DNA of 64,000 nucleotides from Guillardia theta CCMP2712. Its lineage: Eukaryota; Cryptophyceae; Pyrenomonadales; Geminigeraceae. Position numbers and translations under genes: made by a program. Positions 23,200 to 35,099 of this stretch are shown in pieces (the stretch's first letter is position 1; every line of letters begins with the position of its first letter). Location: positions 1,239,205 to 1,303,204 of the forward strand of contig NW_005434672.1 of the NCBI RefSeq assembly GCF_000315625.1. The letters run 5' to 3'. The notes below the pieces were generated by a model that was not told where the DNA came from, did no database searches, and saw only the letters and a program-made list of their open reading frames with translations.

Positions 23200-24350
23200 A
23201 CTCTCGCGCAGTTCTGACAAAGATATTGATCGTTTCATCTTCAATTATCCGTGTTTCTTTTGATAGCGGGTTCAACTTGATCTTATACCCAATCAGCTCC
23301 AATCACATCCAATCTGTAAAGACAACGTTTGAGGGTAACAAAAGAAAAGATACAAGACGAAATCGTCATTTTTGACAGCACATCTAGCTAAATCTTTCTA
23401 AAAAGATACAACAATGAAAAGAGACGATCTAACGTTCCATACCCACTTTCGAAGCACATGTAAGCTTCTTGACGACAACAGGGTGAATCATATTGCGATT
23501 TCTGCACACAACTCTGAGCAAGTTGAAATCTATCTACTAGAATCATTTCGACACAGTCATACAATCTGCAATTTGTTTACATCGCATTCACAGTCAAGAA
23601 CACAAAAGATCACAACTCTGTCATGATCACAATCAATTTCGGTTTTCTCCCGCATGGTTATCTTGCTCTGATTTGTTTTCGTTTCTTCTAATCAATTCTC
23701 TTTCCCTTCATCGATTCCCCGCCATGGTTGCAGGTGCCGTCCCCGCCTTGGGACCCCACCCCCTCCATAACGATCGTTTCCACCCTACCAACCATTTCCT
23801 CTTGGCAGACCCCCTCGCCTACATCTACCTACCCCTTGTCACCCGACAAAGTCTCCATTACCCTGTGCACATCCCCACCCCTCCAAAATACTAGATCCTC
23901 CCCATTTCCAAAGCCTCAACCCGTTTACCACCCACCATTCTTACCCACCATCGATGTAGTACCATGACCTCCTACCCCCATCTGTGAAGGTACCCCACCA
24001 CTTAAGCATCGCTGCAGCCTTTTCCGACCAAGCACCCATCAGTACCCCTACCCATGTACACAGCCCCCACCACCCAACCGTACCTCATTTTCACCCCTTT
24101 GTACCCAATAGTACCCCACCTCTGAATCGAGCACCGAACCCTTATGTGTCAAATGTTTGGGTGGGGTTCTAACCCACCCCCATTTAATGACATCGAAGTG
24201 TAAGTAAGTACCCACCCTCTACACGATCTGTCAAAATCCTCCCTCTGCGAACCACCCACCCACAGTGGTCGCTTCATCAAGACAAGATATTTGGGGAAAA
24301 ATAAAAAGTTTCCCCGGACCACAAGTGCATGATTGAAGAACCGGTCGCTT
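23200..24350. other. Intergenic region, partly CCCACC-rich
   Basis: No convincing gene is visible. About 23730-24250 is strongly C-rich on the + strand with many copies of TACCCCACC/CCCACC and one inverted arrangement, GGGTGGGGTTCTAACCCACC, near 24160. Short frames across it are Pro/His/Thr-rich products of this composition. It lies upstream of the RWP-RK gene and just downstream of the RIOX1-like gene. Confidence 0.5.
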
Positions 24351-26973
24351 TCATTTCTTTGCCGGCAATGTCAAAGCGACTCCATTCTGAACGAGGACCT
24401 GTCAACAAAGCCAATCAATTGGACAAGTCTTATGTCGTTCAAGATCTAGTCACCTTCACGAGCGCAAGTTTGTCTTCGTCGTCTTCGAGGTGGGCGACAT
24501 CCTTTCGACGAGACAGAGTTAGAGGAAGGACAACCGCGGCAAGATCCCAAACTTTCGGACCTTCACTCTTGTGTATGCAGGATAACTCCTGCCACCAGTG
24601 TGAGTGTGAAACCACAATCTCGAAAATAGAGAAGGGCAACCTGATGATAGCATTCAAAGCGTCAGCATAATCGACATCGAATTCGATACCCTGACAACAC
24701 AAAAAGATCAACGCTGCCTGTAGGCTTGGACAGAAGTCGGCTGATAGTTGCAACAGACCTGTTCCTCTTTCCCATGGAAATCTCTAGAATTGTCGACTGA
24801 ATGCACCAGAACAGCAATATCCCCTTCGAGCTGATTCATGCCAAAGTCACGGTCTCAATTGACTGACCCTCAGCCCATGGAACAGAAGCAGCAGTAGAAG
24901 AAAATGTTTTGAACTTCATATCACCTTCACTCTTGCTATATTATGTCGAACCAGCCGAAACTGTGTCTTGAGCGAGACTTTTTCAGCCTCCGCCTGCTCA
25001 TTTTTCAGATTTTCGTTTGAGTCGCAAACAGGTCACTTCTCTCGCAGGGGCAAGTAGCTCTTCAACATCATCATCAGGGTTGCCCTGAAGTGATCAACGT
25101 TTTTGAGCTGAAGGTACACTGGAATGCCAAAAAGTACAAGTCTATCATTTGCATTGGGTATGATGGGAGGAAGTCTATCGTGTATGAAGCCAATCGCTCG
25201 GAGATCTGAACTCTCTTCATGATTGGCAGCAAAGAATCGAAACAACCAGCAGCAGCGTCGACACAGCCTTCCCCGAGATATTCTGTAACCTTGGTCGCTA
25301 GTGCAATGGCCTGATTGATCTGAGCCATAATGCCTTATCTTGAATCAAACCGTCACCTGATTGGCGAATTTTTCTCGCACCTTCTTGCTAGCCTTCTTTG
25401 AACATTGGAAAGTCAGCTATGGTAGCAGGCAGGATTAATAGTTAACCTCATCATTCAAGGTCCCCATGTGGTGAGTGAAGTTTCGAGGCAAACCTCTGTC
25501 GAAATGTCATATCCAGAAGCTGCAAGTTTGATCTGCCTTCGCATGTCAACATTATGCTGCACTGCAACGTCCAGAGCGCTGATCAACGTTTCCCTGTAAT
25601 TCAGTCAAATTAACGAGCAGAAATGAATCAATGTTACATACTTGATGACGTCGTACCAAGAATTCCTGTACCCGTGCGAAACTGTGACATGAAGTGAATG
25701 GGTGTCTCTTGAGCTCTTTGCCTGCACAAAACATTGAATCCCTTGTATTACATCACAGCATGATAAACCTGGTGAATAAAACCCCTGGGAAAGTAGAGAA
25801 GATCGCCGGCTTCAAGTGTGCACTCAAGAATGGGTTCACCGATTTCATCCTTTTCCGTTCTTTGTGAAAACGAGAAAAAGGAGGTTTGATATTAGGAAGA
25901 CCTCGGTCATGTTTCGGCTTGAGTATCTTGGCATCGCTTCGTACTCGTTCCTTGGCTCGTACACCTAGATTTGGTAAGATATGAATGTAAAATCGTTTCC
26001 AGACCTTCCAATGTTTTGTTCCCTCTGTTTGCAGAATGAATGCTTCAATATCATCCCAGTGTGGAGCAAATCCCTAAGGAGCAAGAAGTTTTACCTTTTT
26101 TGAACAAAGTTTCAACCAAGTGCCTGAGTTCCAGCGGGTGTCAAGTAAACATTTGCCCCAGCACTTGAGCCAAAATGCTCGTCAAGCAGCGATAGCATCT
26201 GTCTTTAAATGTTACGAAAATGATATACATAAATGTAAGGTCGCCTTGCACAAATGATTAAGTCTCCTGTGAGGCCTTGGAAGCCGAATAGAGCAACCAT
26301 CCGCATATTTGCTCCATACATCAGCTTGAGTGGCAATTCCTGAGGACACACAACATTCACAATGATTGTACACAATATACCGTGTGGCAATTGCTTGTCC
26401 AACCTTCTCCATTATGCGTTGTTCGTTGTCCATTCGTGTATCTTGTAGCATCGATTTCAAAGTTCCACTCTAGACCTTCTTTTACCAAAAGCTCCAAGTC
26501 TTTTAGGTTCATCCATTGGTCATAATACGCTGGATTGTTTCTTTTGATGAGAAGAGGTCGCTGCTCATGATAGCTATGTTCACAACCTTGTCATGGAGCC
26601 ACACGAAAAGTTGTCAGGAATGTCACCTGGAGTAAAATTCTTCCAGACTCGTGGGCGATATCAAAAGTTCAAAAAGCTTATCTGCAATGCGTCTACTATC
26701 GCTATCATGCAGTGTTGCCAGGGAAGAAACAGCAAGAAAGTCTGCTTTGTGCCCCCCTTGTTCAACTTTTTCTCCTGTTCGAGCACTGTCAGACCGATAC
26801 CTGCAGATAAAAGCACATCAAAAATCATACCATTTTCCTCTCTCTTGACCCTCTTCAGTTTTACAGGCTAAGTCAAAAAGTTTCAGCGTTAGTGAAAGCT
26901 TCATAAATCATACCTTGCCCTTCGGCTCAACCGCTTTGGAATTTGTCGCACGGATACGCTTTCTTTTCTCCAT
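24351..26973 (-). CDS. RIOX1: RIOX1/NO66-type JmjC ribosomal oxygenase
   Basis: This multi-exon gene starts at Met 26973 with a basic N-terminus ([20 protein letters not shown]). Exons then follow the RIOX1 order: [81 protein letters not shown], then the JmjC iron site [18 protein letters not shown] (H-W-D, about 26060) and [15 protein letters not shown]. The distal His is in [20 protein letters not shown]-terminal pieces [19 protein letters not shown] and [18 protein letters not shown] match the winged-helix part, ending with VALTLPAKK at TGA 24351-24353. RIOX1 is a Fe(II)/2-oxoglutarate enzyme that hydroxylates a ribosomal protein histidine (RPL8 in animals), in the nucleolus. One joint near 25500 shifts frame by one as I read it, probably an unrecognised splice. 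Confidence 0.83.
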
Positions 26974-27239
26974 GAGTCGCCCTGAACAGGATAAATCATT
27001 TTCAATATTTAAATAGAAGGTCGCATAGTTAATGATAGAAAAAGACTGAATTGCTTTGAGTGACACTGATATGTTTTTTAATCTAGATTTTTTGGCGTTT
27101 GGGTTGTTGATCTTATTTTCTAATGTTCTATGTATGACTTGAATAAATCGGATCAACTGTGAATATTCTGAGAGGTGCTGTCCCAGAAGCTTGATATAAT
27201 CTCTCATCAAAATATTTTTTTTCCTCTGACTTCCCATCT

Positions 27240-27870
27240 TCCATGCTATCCTTACCCATGCTCGCCATCGCTGCCTCCACTCGCTCCGCCATGCGATGAG
27301 ATCCGCCTATTGCTTGTATCCATAAAGGTTTGTAACGGAACGAAAACCATCATTGTAACGACTCATAACGTCACAACTGACAATTAACTGGTGAAAACGA
27401 TGGGTGGGGTGGTAGGATCACGGGTAGTGTTGATTATGCTTTACTAGGGCTGGTGCTGTGATTGCTAGGGTGGCAAGTGCCACAGGGTTGTGGTGGGGGA
27501 ACGGCATGGGGAAATGTTGGTCTCGACCAGGTGAGGAGCTGAAGAGAGGAGAGGAGGGAGGATGGGGGAGGAGGGAGGAAAGAGAGCGAAAAAATCAGGA
27601 TAGTCAACCCTATACTAAGCAAAGGAATCAGTAGAAGTTCATTCCTGGCAAGCATACGAACCCATGAAAGCATTATATTATGCGAAGCTAGCAGACGATA
27701 AAGTTCACTATGAACGACTTTATTATATCAGAGAAGACAGACTCGATGTATTGAACAAATAGCAATGCCAGAAATGAAATTGTTGAATAATTGTGGAGAA
27801 ATTGCAATCTCCTTTGTTTTTTTTCCGGTCAATTAGATACTTGGCTTATTTTCCCTTGCATCCTTTTCTC
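27240..27870. promoter_or_regulatory. Divergent spacer with G-rich block
   Basis: This spacer lies between the RIOX1-like gene (minus) and the next plus-strand gene. About 27395-27560 is G-rich with GATGGGTGGGGTGGTAGGAT-type sequence and GGGGGAGGAGGGAGG runs. Elsewhere it is A/T-rich. No gene is seen. Confidence 0.4.
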
Positions 27871-27879
27871 AGACCATCG

Positions 27880-29685
27880 GATACACCCGGATCTGAAGGA
27901 AGACGCAACAGCGCTGGACTTTGTAAAGAAAGACAGTCAAATTGAAGAGCATCCGGTACCAAATGATGTAAGGGCAAACGTGTCCTTTCCGATCAGATTG
28001 ACTGCTGTTATGTGTGAGCAGTTAGGGGGTTGCAGCGAGGAGGACAAACTACATGTTAAAGTTGCTGCGCTTCAAGAAGTAGGACACGAGAAGAGTTCTG
28101 GCTTTGTAGATGTGGCTACTCCCTCGCTCATTTCAATCGAGACTTCGACCCCTGTTTGTCTGCAATCGGACGTTCAGGCAGGATCAACGAGGTAGAGAAA
28201 TTAGATCAAGTTGAAGGCACTGTAACCTCTTGCTTTTTGCAGACTCTCGGTCTTGAATGAAGATGGCAGACATCTTCAAGACGGAAGACATCTCGATCAA
28301 AACCTAGCAGGTCAAGGGAAATTTCCCTCCCTTTACTTCGATTCGTCGACGCTATCAGATGATTGCCACAGAAAACAGAATGATATACAACAAGCGCCCA
28401 CAGGCATCGTCACATGCCAATCCACACACAGGCCCATCGTCCCAGATACTTCCGAATCAAAGGCAAGAAGCGTACCAAGTCAACCTTCCGTCAGTGAGCT
28501 CAAAACAAACAGCTCAAATAGAAACAAAGAAAATCTCGATCGACAAAATGTGAAAAGGCTCGCATCCAGTGATAGATCATCATTTAAAAGATCGGACAGC
28601 TCGTCTAGTACGAATTCCAAAAAAGCCGCTCAACACAAACCTGGCAAGTATGATCCTATTGCACACGATGGTACATAGAAAATTGCCACCGAGTGAACTA
28701 TTTGATGTATGTTTTTGTTGTCTGCACAGTGAATCGAGAAATTAGCCACGTTGTGGATAAGGGATTTGGAGCAGATCTGCGCTCAAAAATCATGGAAGGA
28801 GCAACTTCGTTTACGATGGTTGTTGACATCCAACATGCGATGCTATTTTGAGCTACATAGCAGGAAGACTGTGAAGAGACAAGCCATGAAATCGAAACTT
28901 TAAGCTTTGAAGTAATGCTTCAACGTCAATTTGAGGTGCTAGTGTTATATGTGACTGTCAATCGACAAGCTCTGCAGGTAGAGAACATGTTTAGGTGTGC
29001 TATGAGGGACAACGACGATGTTAAACGAGTTCACGTATTCAAGATATAAGATGAATAACTGCGAATGTCATTCTATCTTGCAGGACCGAGTGCAAGAACT
29101 GCTTCAATTCATAGACGAGCTCAAGCGCTTGGCAAAGTTTTTGGGGTTAGGGAACCACGGCTTGGTCTTTCAGGTGCTTCTATTTTCAATCTCGTTACCG
29201 TGTTCCCCTTGTCCCGCCTACTCTAATTCTGTCTCAAATCTCCTCAGGAGTTGCTTGGCTTGAGCAACAGCGGCAACAAGAAGGAAGAGAGCATCATAAC
29301 AGGGTTGGTCAAGTTGGACCAATACCTTGAGCCTGATCGCATAGCCCAACTCTGTCGGGTAAGGAAAAGCGGGTGGAAAAGTGAAGTTCTGACTGCGTGC
29401 AGCACGTGGATGATCTTCGAATGCTTCTCAGGCTGAAGGTGCAAGATGGATCAGATCTTCAAACAGCTGCCAAGACTCTCAGGTCCGTGTCCTTTCGCTT
29501 GATTGTGCCTTCTCGGCTGATCTTTTGGCTCAGAGATTCGTATCATTTTTTCGTTAGTCTTCAGCGACATGCAGGTATCATATCTTCTGTTCGCCTCTAC
29601 AAACTGACGTGGGTCACCGTGCGAATTTGCAGAGGAAAAGGGAACAACATGCTATGAGTTCCTCGAGCAGTTGCGGCAGTTCTAA
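27880..29685 (+). CDS. Hypothetical Ser-rich coiled-coil protein (multi-exon)
   Basis: I do not recognise the family. Exons read: about 27880-28192 (DLKEDATALDFVKKDSQIEE and on), 28243-28672 (Ser/Lys/Asn-rich, disordered, ending YDPIAHDG), about 28731-28821 (VNREISHVVDKGFGADLRSK), about 28861-28936 (acidic helix), a 29085-29173 exon (DRVQELLQFIDELKRLAKFL), about 29249-29359 (LDQYLEPDRIAQLCR), about 29401-29480 (HVDDLRMLLRLKVQDGSD), and a last piece EEKGTTCYEFLEQLRQF ending at TAA 29683-29685. Each joint shows GT and AG. The first half looks disordered and the second half is alpha-helical, suggesting an adaptor or cytoskeletal scaffold. The start codon, upstream of 27880, is unresolved. Confidence 0.55.
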
Positions 29686-29869
29686 TTCACTATATTCTTT
29701 CCTTTTATTCTTTCTTTGTGGTGGGCAACCTGTCCCACTGCCAGCTGTAAATGTCTCTGTTCTCAAGCAAGACCATCATCTAGCCTACCAGCAGCCTACC
29801 AGTGTGTCACTCACAGAATCACACCCTGATCTTTAACTTAACTTTGAGTAAAATCACAAGTGCTGCGCT

Positions 29870-30140
29870 GAGTGCACTGCGGGCCGGCGGCTCGGCACTC
29901 ATGACCCGGGCCGCTGGTGGTGGCGACTAGAAAACTTCGCAAGCCTGATGAGAATTCCGTGGAAGGCCAGCCAGTACAGGGGTGGGTGCTGATGTACCTT
30001 CAAGGGGGTAGGGATTCAGAGTAGGGGTGGGTTTATTTGACTCACATGGGTGGCGGAGAAGTGTTCGAAAAGCATTTAGGGGTCGTAGGGTGGAAACCGA
30101 TGGTGGGGTAGGGGGTGCTAAGGGAGGCTGGGGTGGGGAT
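29870..30140. repeat. GC-rich and G-run block upstream of cpn10
   Basis: About 29870-29930 is a GC-rich patch (CGGGCCGGCGGCTCGG; GACCCGGGCCGCTGG). It is followed by G-run sequence GGGGTGGGTGC, GTAGGGGTGGG and GGTGGGGTAGGGGG at 29980-30140. The G runs are close enough to allow G-quadruplex formation on the + strand. Similar GC-rich plus G-run pairs recur at about 33300-33900 and 40190-40430. Confidence 0.5.
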
Positions 30141-30164
30141 CCGAAGGAACGGGGGCCGCTCAAT

Positions 30165-31105
30165 ATGGCGCGTACGCTTGCGATGATGGCAATGATGCCG
30201 CTGTGTGCGGATGCTTTTCTCTCCCTCTCAGCCCCTGCTAGCTCATTCCTTGCCAACTCTCCAGCTCTCCGACCCCAGAGCCTCCGAGCTTCCACTCTTG
30301 TTCAGGTAAACGCCATCGTGTCGTGAAATGAGAGGAGGCCACTGTGATTTGGAATGAAAGCTATTGATTCGTGTTCCAACTTGGATCTGACCTTGTCTGT
30401 GTATATCTTTGTATTCTTTTTTGTCATGTCGTAATTGATGAAAGATCTTATTGATGGTGAAGAAGAAGTTTTGTTTGACTGACGTGGAGTTGAAATTTTC
30501 ATGTACAGTCAAAGCGCACGGAGCTCAAGATGGCATGCCCCCTTGTTCCTCTGGTAAGGCTTTGCAGAAGAGGCAAGTTGCTATGTCCATGACAAATCTA
30601 TGCAGGGAGCTAACATCATCGTCACATTGGTCTTTTGGATGCTGCATTTTGTTTCTGCGAGCTAATTGTCTGCGACAGGACAAGGCGGCAGGAGAGAAGA
30701 TGACTGACAGTGGCATCTTGGTCGCCGCCTCTGTCAAGACTGACGGCCCTCAGACGGTCAGTGCATTATATTATCATGGTTGATGGGGCTTAGGTTCTCG
30801 TTCTGCAGGGAGTTGTCCAGGCAGTTGGCTCCGGATGGGTTACTGAGCAAGGAGCTAAAGTACCGATCGAGGAAGTGAAGGTGATGAGAAATTTGACTTT
30901 TTTGTAACGGAAGCGAGTTCTTGTGCTCAAAATGCTGAAAGGTGGGGGACAAAGTCATGTTCCGTGAGCCAACAGCATTCGAGAACAGAAAGATGAAGAT
31001 GAATGACCAGGACTATTACGTCTTGTCTGTACGTTGAACGATTTATTTCTGAACAGGACTGATCATATCGTTCAGGTGAACGATATCTTGGCGAAGATGG
31101 CCTAA
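30165..31105 (+). CDS. groES: Plastid-targeted co-chaperonin Cpn10 (GroES-like)
   Basis: Met at 30165 starts a leader MARTLAMMAMMPLCADAF: a signal peptide whose predicted cleavage precedes Phe, followed by a Ser/Ala/Arg stretch. This is the bipartite signal used by secondary plastids (ER signal plus transit peptide beginning with Phe). Downstream exons give DKAAGEKMTDSGILVAASVK (about 30679), then GVVQAVGSGWVTEQGAKVPI (about 30810), then VGDKVMFREPTAFENRKMKM and DYYVLSVNDILAKMA with TAA at 31103-31105. These are the GroES barrel blocks: the mobile-loop region GIL, the G-x-V-x-AVG turn, VGDKVMF and the ND-ILA end. It would cap the plastid Cpn60 ring during protein folding. The exon holding the first strand (about 30530-30670) is not fully resolved. 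An in-frame Met at 30027 would add a basic stretch and is less likely. Confidence 0.82.
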
Positions 31106-31119
31106 AGATGATTTACTTC

Positions 31120-32760
31120 TAGCACTTTCTGCTACGTGATTGAGCTCGCACAAAGAATAAATTTCCGAAGAAGTTGAAATAGCTTGCTGTCAAATACCGT
31201 TCACAACCAAGTATCTTTCGCATTGCTTTCCAAAACAATTTCCAATCGTTGAATTGAAGGGCAGTGTAGTACGGTACAAGGCCAAGATCATCTCCAGCAG
31301 ATAGAGCAAGCCATTGCGGGAGACATAGCATCCTCCAACATAAACACAACCGCTGCAAGATTCAGTACTTTGATGATTTTGAATGCCTATGAAAATATCA
31401 CTTGCAATGCAAGCGTTTGACGATATTATGTTATTAAATCTTTCACCTTGAACAACTTGAAGGCCTTGAAATGTCTCTTGGGAAGAATTCTCTTGCATTT
31501 TCTAGATATTTTCAGCAGCTGCAATGGAATAGTAAGGAACCAGAACTTTATCCAGTTGACGAAAGGCCAGACAAAAGCACAGAACATTCATGTAGTTGGT
31601 GGAGTATAAGCAGCAAGGCTTCAAACTTAGATGGTCCCTTTTCAATGAGTGGAGCACATTTCAGTACCTTGAGAAGCTTCAACATGCGAAAGAGCTTGAG
31701 TGCCAGCTTCCATGATATATTTCCCAGCAGAAACCATTTTCCAATCTTGACCAACCTGCTCTTGAATCAGTAACAAAATTCGAAAGGACGATGCGGGGGA
31801 AAGAAGGGACGTACTTGGCCAACTTGACAAGTTTGACGACTCTAAGACCTTTCTGTCTTTTGAAAATTTTCAATAAATCAGCCATCTGTCAAAGATCAAG
31901 AATAAGGCCAAAGTCAACAGTGTCAAAATCAACCTTGAGAGAGAGTCGAACAACGAGGAAAAAAATAACAAACGACGCATTTTCTGCAAAAATGCTAAAC
32001 GAAGGCTGCATGAACAACGAGTCATTTCAGAGCCATTGGCTAATTGATGTGCGGTAAGGCACATGAACCTGCAATCGCGACAAGTTTGCAAACTGATCGG
32101 TCGCTCCAAAACGGTAACGATACAACCAAATACAGATGAGTCTATAACAAGCATTAGGATCCCATGTTTCGATTTTTGAGCGTATACCCGCAAGAAAGAA
32201 TCTTCTTGGCATTCTTAAGAGGGCGAGAACCAAACTCTAACAAAATGAAAGTTGTGCGAACAATGAGCGCTACAGTATCAGCATTGGAAAGCAAGCTTCT
32301 TTCATGCTTTGCGATCGAAAAATCTTTCAGCAGGCATGACATGGGGTATCTCTCCTGTTTGACTCGATTCCAACAAAATCTCATATCTGCGTCATATTCG
32401 CCTTGTCTATCCAAGTCTGAAAAGCAACAAGACTCTGAGGTGGTGCCACAAGTATCTCCACCAGAGGAGTTCAAATGTCTTTCCATAGGATGACACATTG
32501 CATTTCTGCGCGGTGTATGAATGAAAGAGAAACAGATGCTCGGCAAAAAAAAACCTTAACAAGGCATGGGAACTTTGACTCCGCTGTGCTGACAGTTGAT
32601 CCCCTGCAGGTTGTACAGTGATAGCAGTAAGGAGAGCAGCAAGGATGATCGGGAGGATTGTTGGGGAATATTTCGTCCTTCTCCACACTCGAGGAGATTC
32701 AGACCGCATCCTTGCTTTTCTCAGAACAGGCTTCAAAAGCAAGTTGTTATGAAACCATGA
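31120..32760 (-). CDS. Putative multi-span membrane protein, possibly channel-like
   Basis: I cannot build a full model. Pieces on the minus strand look coding: near 32700-32600 a basic then hydrophobic run (YSPTILPIILAALLTAITVQ), near 32010-31930 PSFSIFAENASFVIFFLVVR with a 51-bp intron to MADLLKIFKRQKGLRVVKLV, then KIGKWFLLGNISWKLALKLF and RMLKLLKVLK near 31740-31670. The Lys/Arg spaced every third or fourth residue in two segments is reminiscent of voltage-sensor or S4-S5 helices, but no pore signature was found, so the channel idea is weak. The 3' end near 31120 would be convergent with cpn10. Confidence 0.3.
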
Positions 32761-32779
32761 TGAAGGTTAGAAGAATAAC

Positions 32780-33480
32780 TTTCACCTCGTCTGCGATGAA
32801 ATCGCACATGTTTCGAGCTATCCCATTGACGGTACGACTTGCAAAGGGACTAGCACGTGATCAGAGGCCAAATGAACGAAGCGATAGATCAGATGTAAGA
32901 GCATATAATAAGGAGCAGTGCAAGAAAGTATAAGAAAACTAGAATGGAGTTATTTCGATCTCAAAACATACCAAAAAAGCAACAGAAGCTGAACAACACC
33001 AAGGTGCACATGAGAAATAAAGCGGGGAAAATTAGATATGAAAGAATGACGTCAGAAAACTAGTTGAAGTTGGTTGCAATGAAATTGACGTGAACAAAGA
33101 AAGAGGCAAGACAAACGAAGAACTATGGTGGCAGTGGTGGCTGATGTGGCCAACGAGGAAGGAGGAAAGTGTGAAGTAGGGAGAGGGCAACTACAGACAA
33201 AGGTACCATGGATGAAGGGGTGTAGGAAAAGAAGGATGCAGTCGGAGGAGGGAGGAGGAGTTTTCTTTCAAGCTATATTCACTGGCATTAGGGGAGTAGG
33301 TTAACAGGAGCAAGGGGTCCGTTTCCCCCCTCAAATGGGGGTATGGTGACAGAATCCATCAGGGGTACGGGTACTAGTTGTTGATGGTACTAACTAATGA
33401 TAGTTAGGTGGGTGGGGTAGTACCTGGCCAGACTTTTGAAGGAGTTTGTGGAAACTGAACCCGGTTTTACTAATAAGTTT
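32780..33480. other. Intergenic region with G-run sequence
   Basis: No gene is supported. About 33220-33440 is G-rich, including GGGTGGGGTAGTACC near 33410 and several GGGGTA(C/T) runs, the same flavour as the blocks at 27.4, 30.0 and 40.2 kb. Confidence 0.4.
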
Positions 33481-33900
33481 AGTCTACTCAGTTTCTTTAC
33501 TCAAAGCCTGTTCAGGTAAAAATCAGTACTCAGAAGACTCAGCCCCAGTCACTGAGGCGGCTAGCCCACAGCGGCGGCCACTGACATGAAACTTCCGAAG
33601 TTCGCCGGTCCGATCCGATGATCAGCGTAACCGGGTAACTTGCCAGGTGACCACCACCGGCACGGCGTACCCGGAACTCGGCCGGAACTGCGCCTGAGTC
33701 TCGGGAGCGCCTTTTAACTCAGCCGGGCTCAGCCTAGTTTGTTCAAACGGCGGCGCAGGCACGCCGGTCAATTCACTATAATCACCCTTTACACCGGCGG
33801 GAGAAAGTGATTCTCTAAAAAAAGACCGTGAGCTAGGCACAGCCTGGGCCAATGCGCCGCCTGGTGAGCGAACTTCTGTGTTGCTGCCGCATGGCAGTGG
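33480..33900. repeat. GC-rich dispersed repeat, copy 1
   Basis: This copy contains GATCCGATGATCAGC, AGCCGGGCTCAGCCTAG and GCGGCCACTGACATG with CCGAAGTTC. Near-matching words (GATCCGATGATCAGC, GCCGGGCTCAGAC, GGCGGCCACTG, CCGAAGTTCCG) occur again at 43600-44030. It is much more GC-rich than its flanks. No coding potential is visible. Confidence 0.5.
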
Positions 33901-34143
33901 GCGTTCTGGTTTCCGCTCTGCTCCCTCACCGGCTTCCATACCCCTAACCCAATTCCTCTTTGGCCTCTGTCCCTGCCCGTCTGCTGGTCCTTTTCCCTAC
34001 TTCCTCGCTTACGCCTGCTCCCCGGCTACACTCACTTGCCAAAGTTCTACTCCCATACTTACTTCTTGCCTCTTTGTTCTGTGTTCCAGTGGGTCTTCTT
34101 CCTTTTCAATCTTCTTCTCCGTCGTCCTAATCGTCTTTCCTCC

Positions 34144-35096
34144 TTCGGCAGAACTTTTTGCTCATTGCTGCGACCGCTTGTTTGGCTGTGGAAGCCAATC
34201 CGACATGCCCACAACCTTGCGCAGGCTATAATTGTACAGCAGAACTCCTTCTGCAAGGTCAGTACAGCAAATTCTCTTTTCCAGATGGGATTTTTGGAAG
34301 TAAACAATGGGACATCCGTGTGGTCACAAGAGACAGCCTCATAACACAGAGACAGTTCATGGTTTCCTCAACAATTTACTCCTTGAACATGTTGAAAATT
34401 ATCTTTCCCAGGTCCAGATATTTGATTCGGAAAATTTCTTGAAATTTTCAAACAACGAAGCTAATGTGGCAAGTTGCAACGAGTGGAGCGAGCTGAATCA
34501 TTTTCAACTGTCAGTTGCGATGCTAATGTGGCCCTGCATGACACTTGTTCTAGTTGCCTATCATTGCAGGGAAACAAGTGCAGGAGCATCCAATCCTCCT
34601 CGGGGTCTGATAGTGAGAGAATGTGCTTGAAGCCGCCCGATGCCATAACCATCTCGTGTCCTCTTGCTCGTCAGTGCCGTACACTACCGTTGTAGTTTCT
34701 TGTGGAGCTCAAAACCAGCTGAATTGCAACCTTGATATCAGGTTTCTCATTATCCACAATGCATGAATTGAGAGCATATGGGCTGCAGTGTCAAGGTAGT
34801 CCCGCAGGAAAACACAGGATGCAAAGCAGGCAAAAAGATTCATTCCTATAGGATACCTTGACATATTGTCAGCACTGAATTTGTTTTCAGGAAGCATATC
34901 CTGTGGGGCTCTCGGAGGAATTCTGGCTGCCATCATCATTGTGATCTTGGTCGCAATGGGAAGCTTGCTCTATCGACGAAGAAATTTTCGTTCTCGGTAC
35001 TCCTGCATTGCAGATTCTTCATGATGTTGACTTCGTTGCAGCGAATTCGAAATAAATGCTGAGAAAACGTCAAGAGACGGAGCAAGGTCCCCGATA
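34144..35096 (+). CDS. Single-pass membrane protein with Cys-containing ectodomain
   Basis: After a GGCAG acceptor at about 34149, the frame reads NFLLIAATACLAVEANPTC then PQPCAGYNCTAELLLQ, a signal-peptide-like start followed by Cys residues; the first exon with Met is not identified. A further exon near 34540-34630 has several Cys (SSCLSLQGNKCRSIQSSSGS). Near 34895-34990 there is a clear membrane segment, GGILAAIIIVILVAMGSLLY, with a basic stop-transfer RRRNFRSR, then a short tail SEFEINAEKTSRDGARSPI ending about 35096. Intron positions between these parts are approximate. The layout resembles the 9920-11260 protein (signal, Cys region, one membrane span, short tail), but I see no clear sequence match between them. 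Confidence 0.5.
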
Positions 35097-35099
35097 TGA

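Noticed and set aside
31120-32760. Firm call of a voltage-gated potassium or calcium channel
   Set aside because: Basic, evenly spaced residues suggest it, but no pore motif (such as GYGD) was found and the exons do not assemble cleanly.
33622-33939. A 105-codon minus-strand frame in the GC-rich block
   Set aside because: It lies in a dispersed repeat, Pro/Ser/Arg-rich, with no similarity or splice support.
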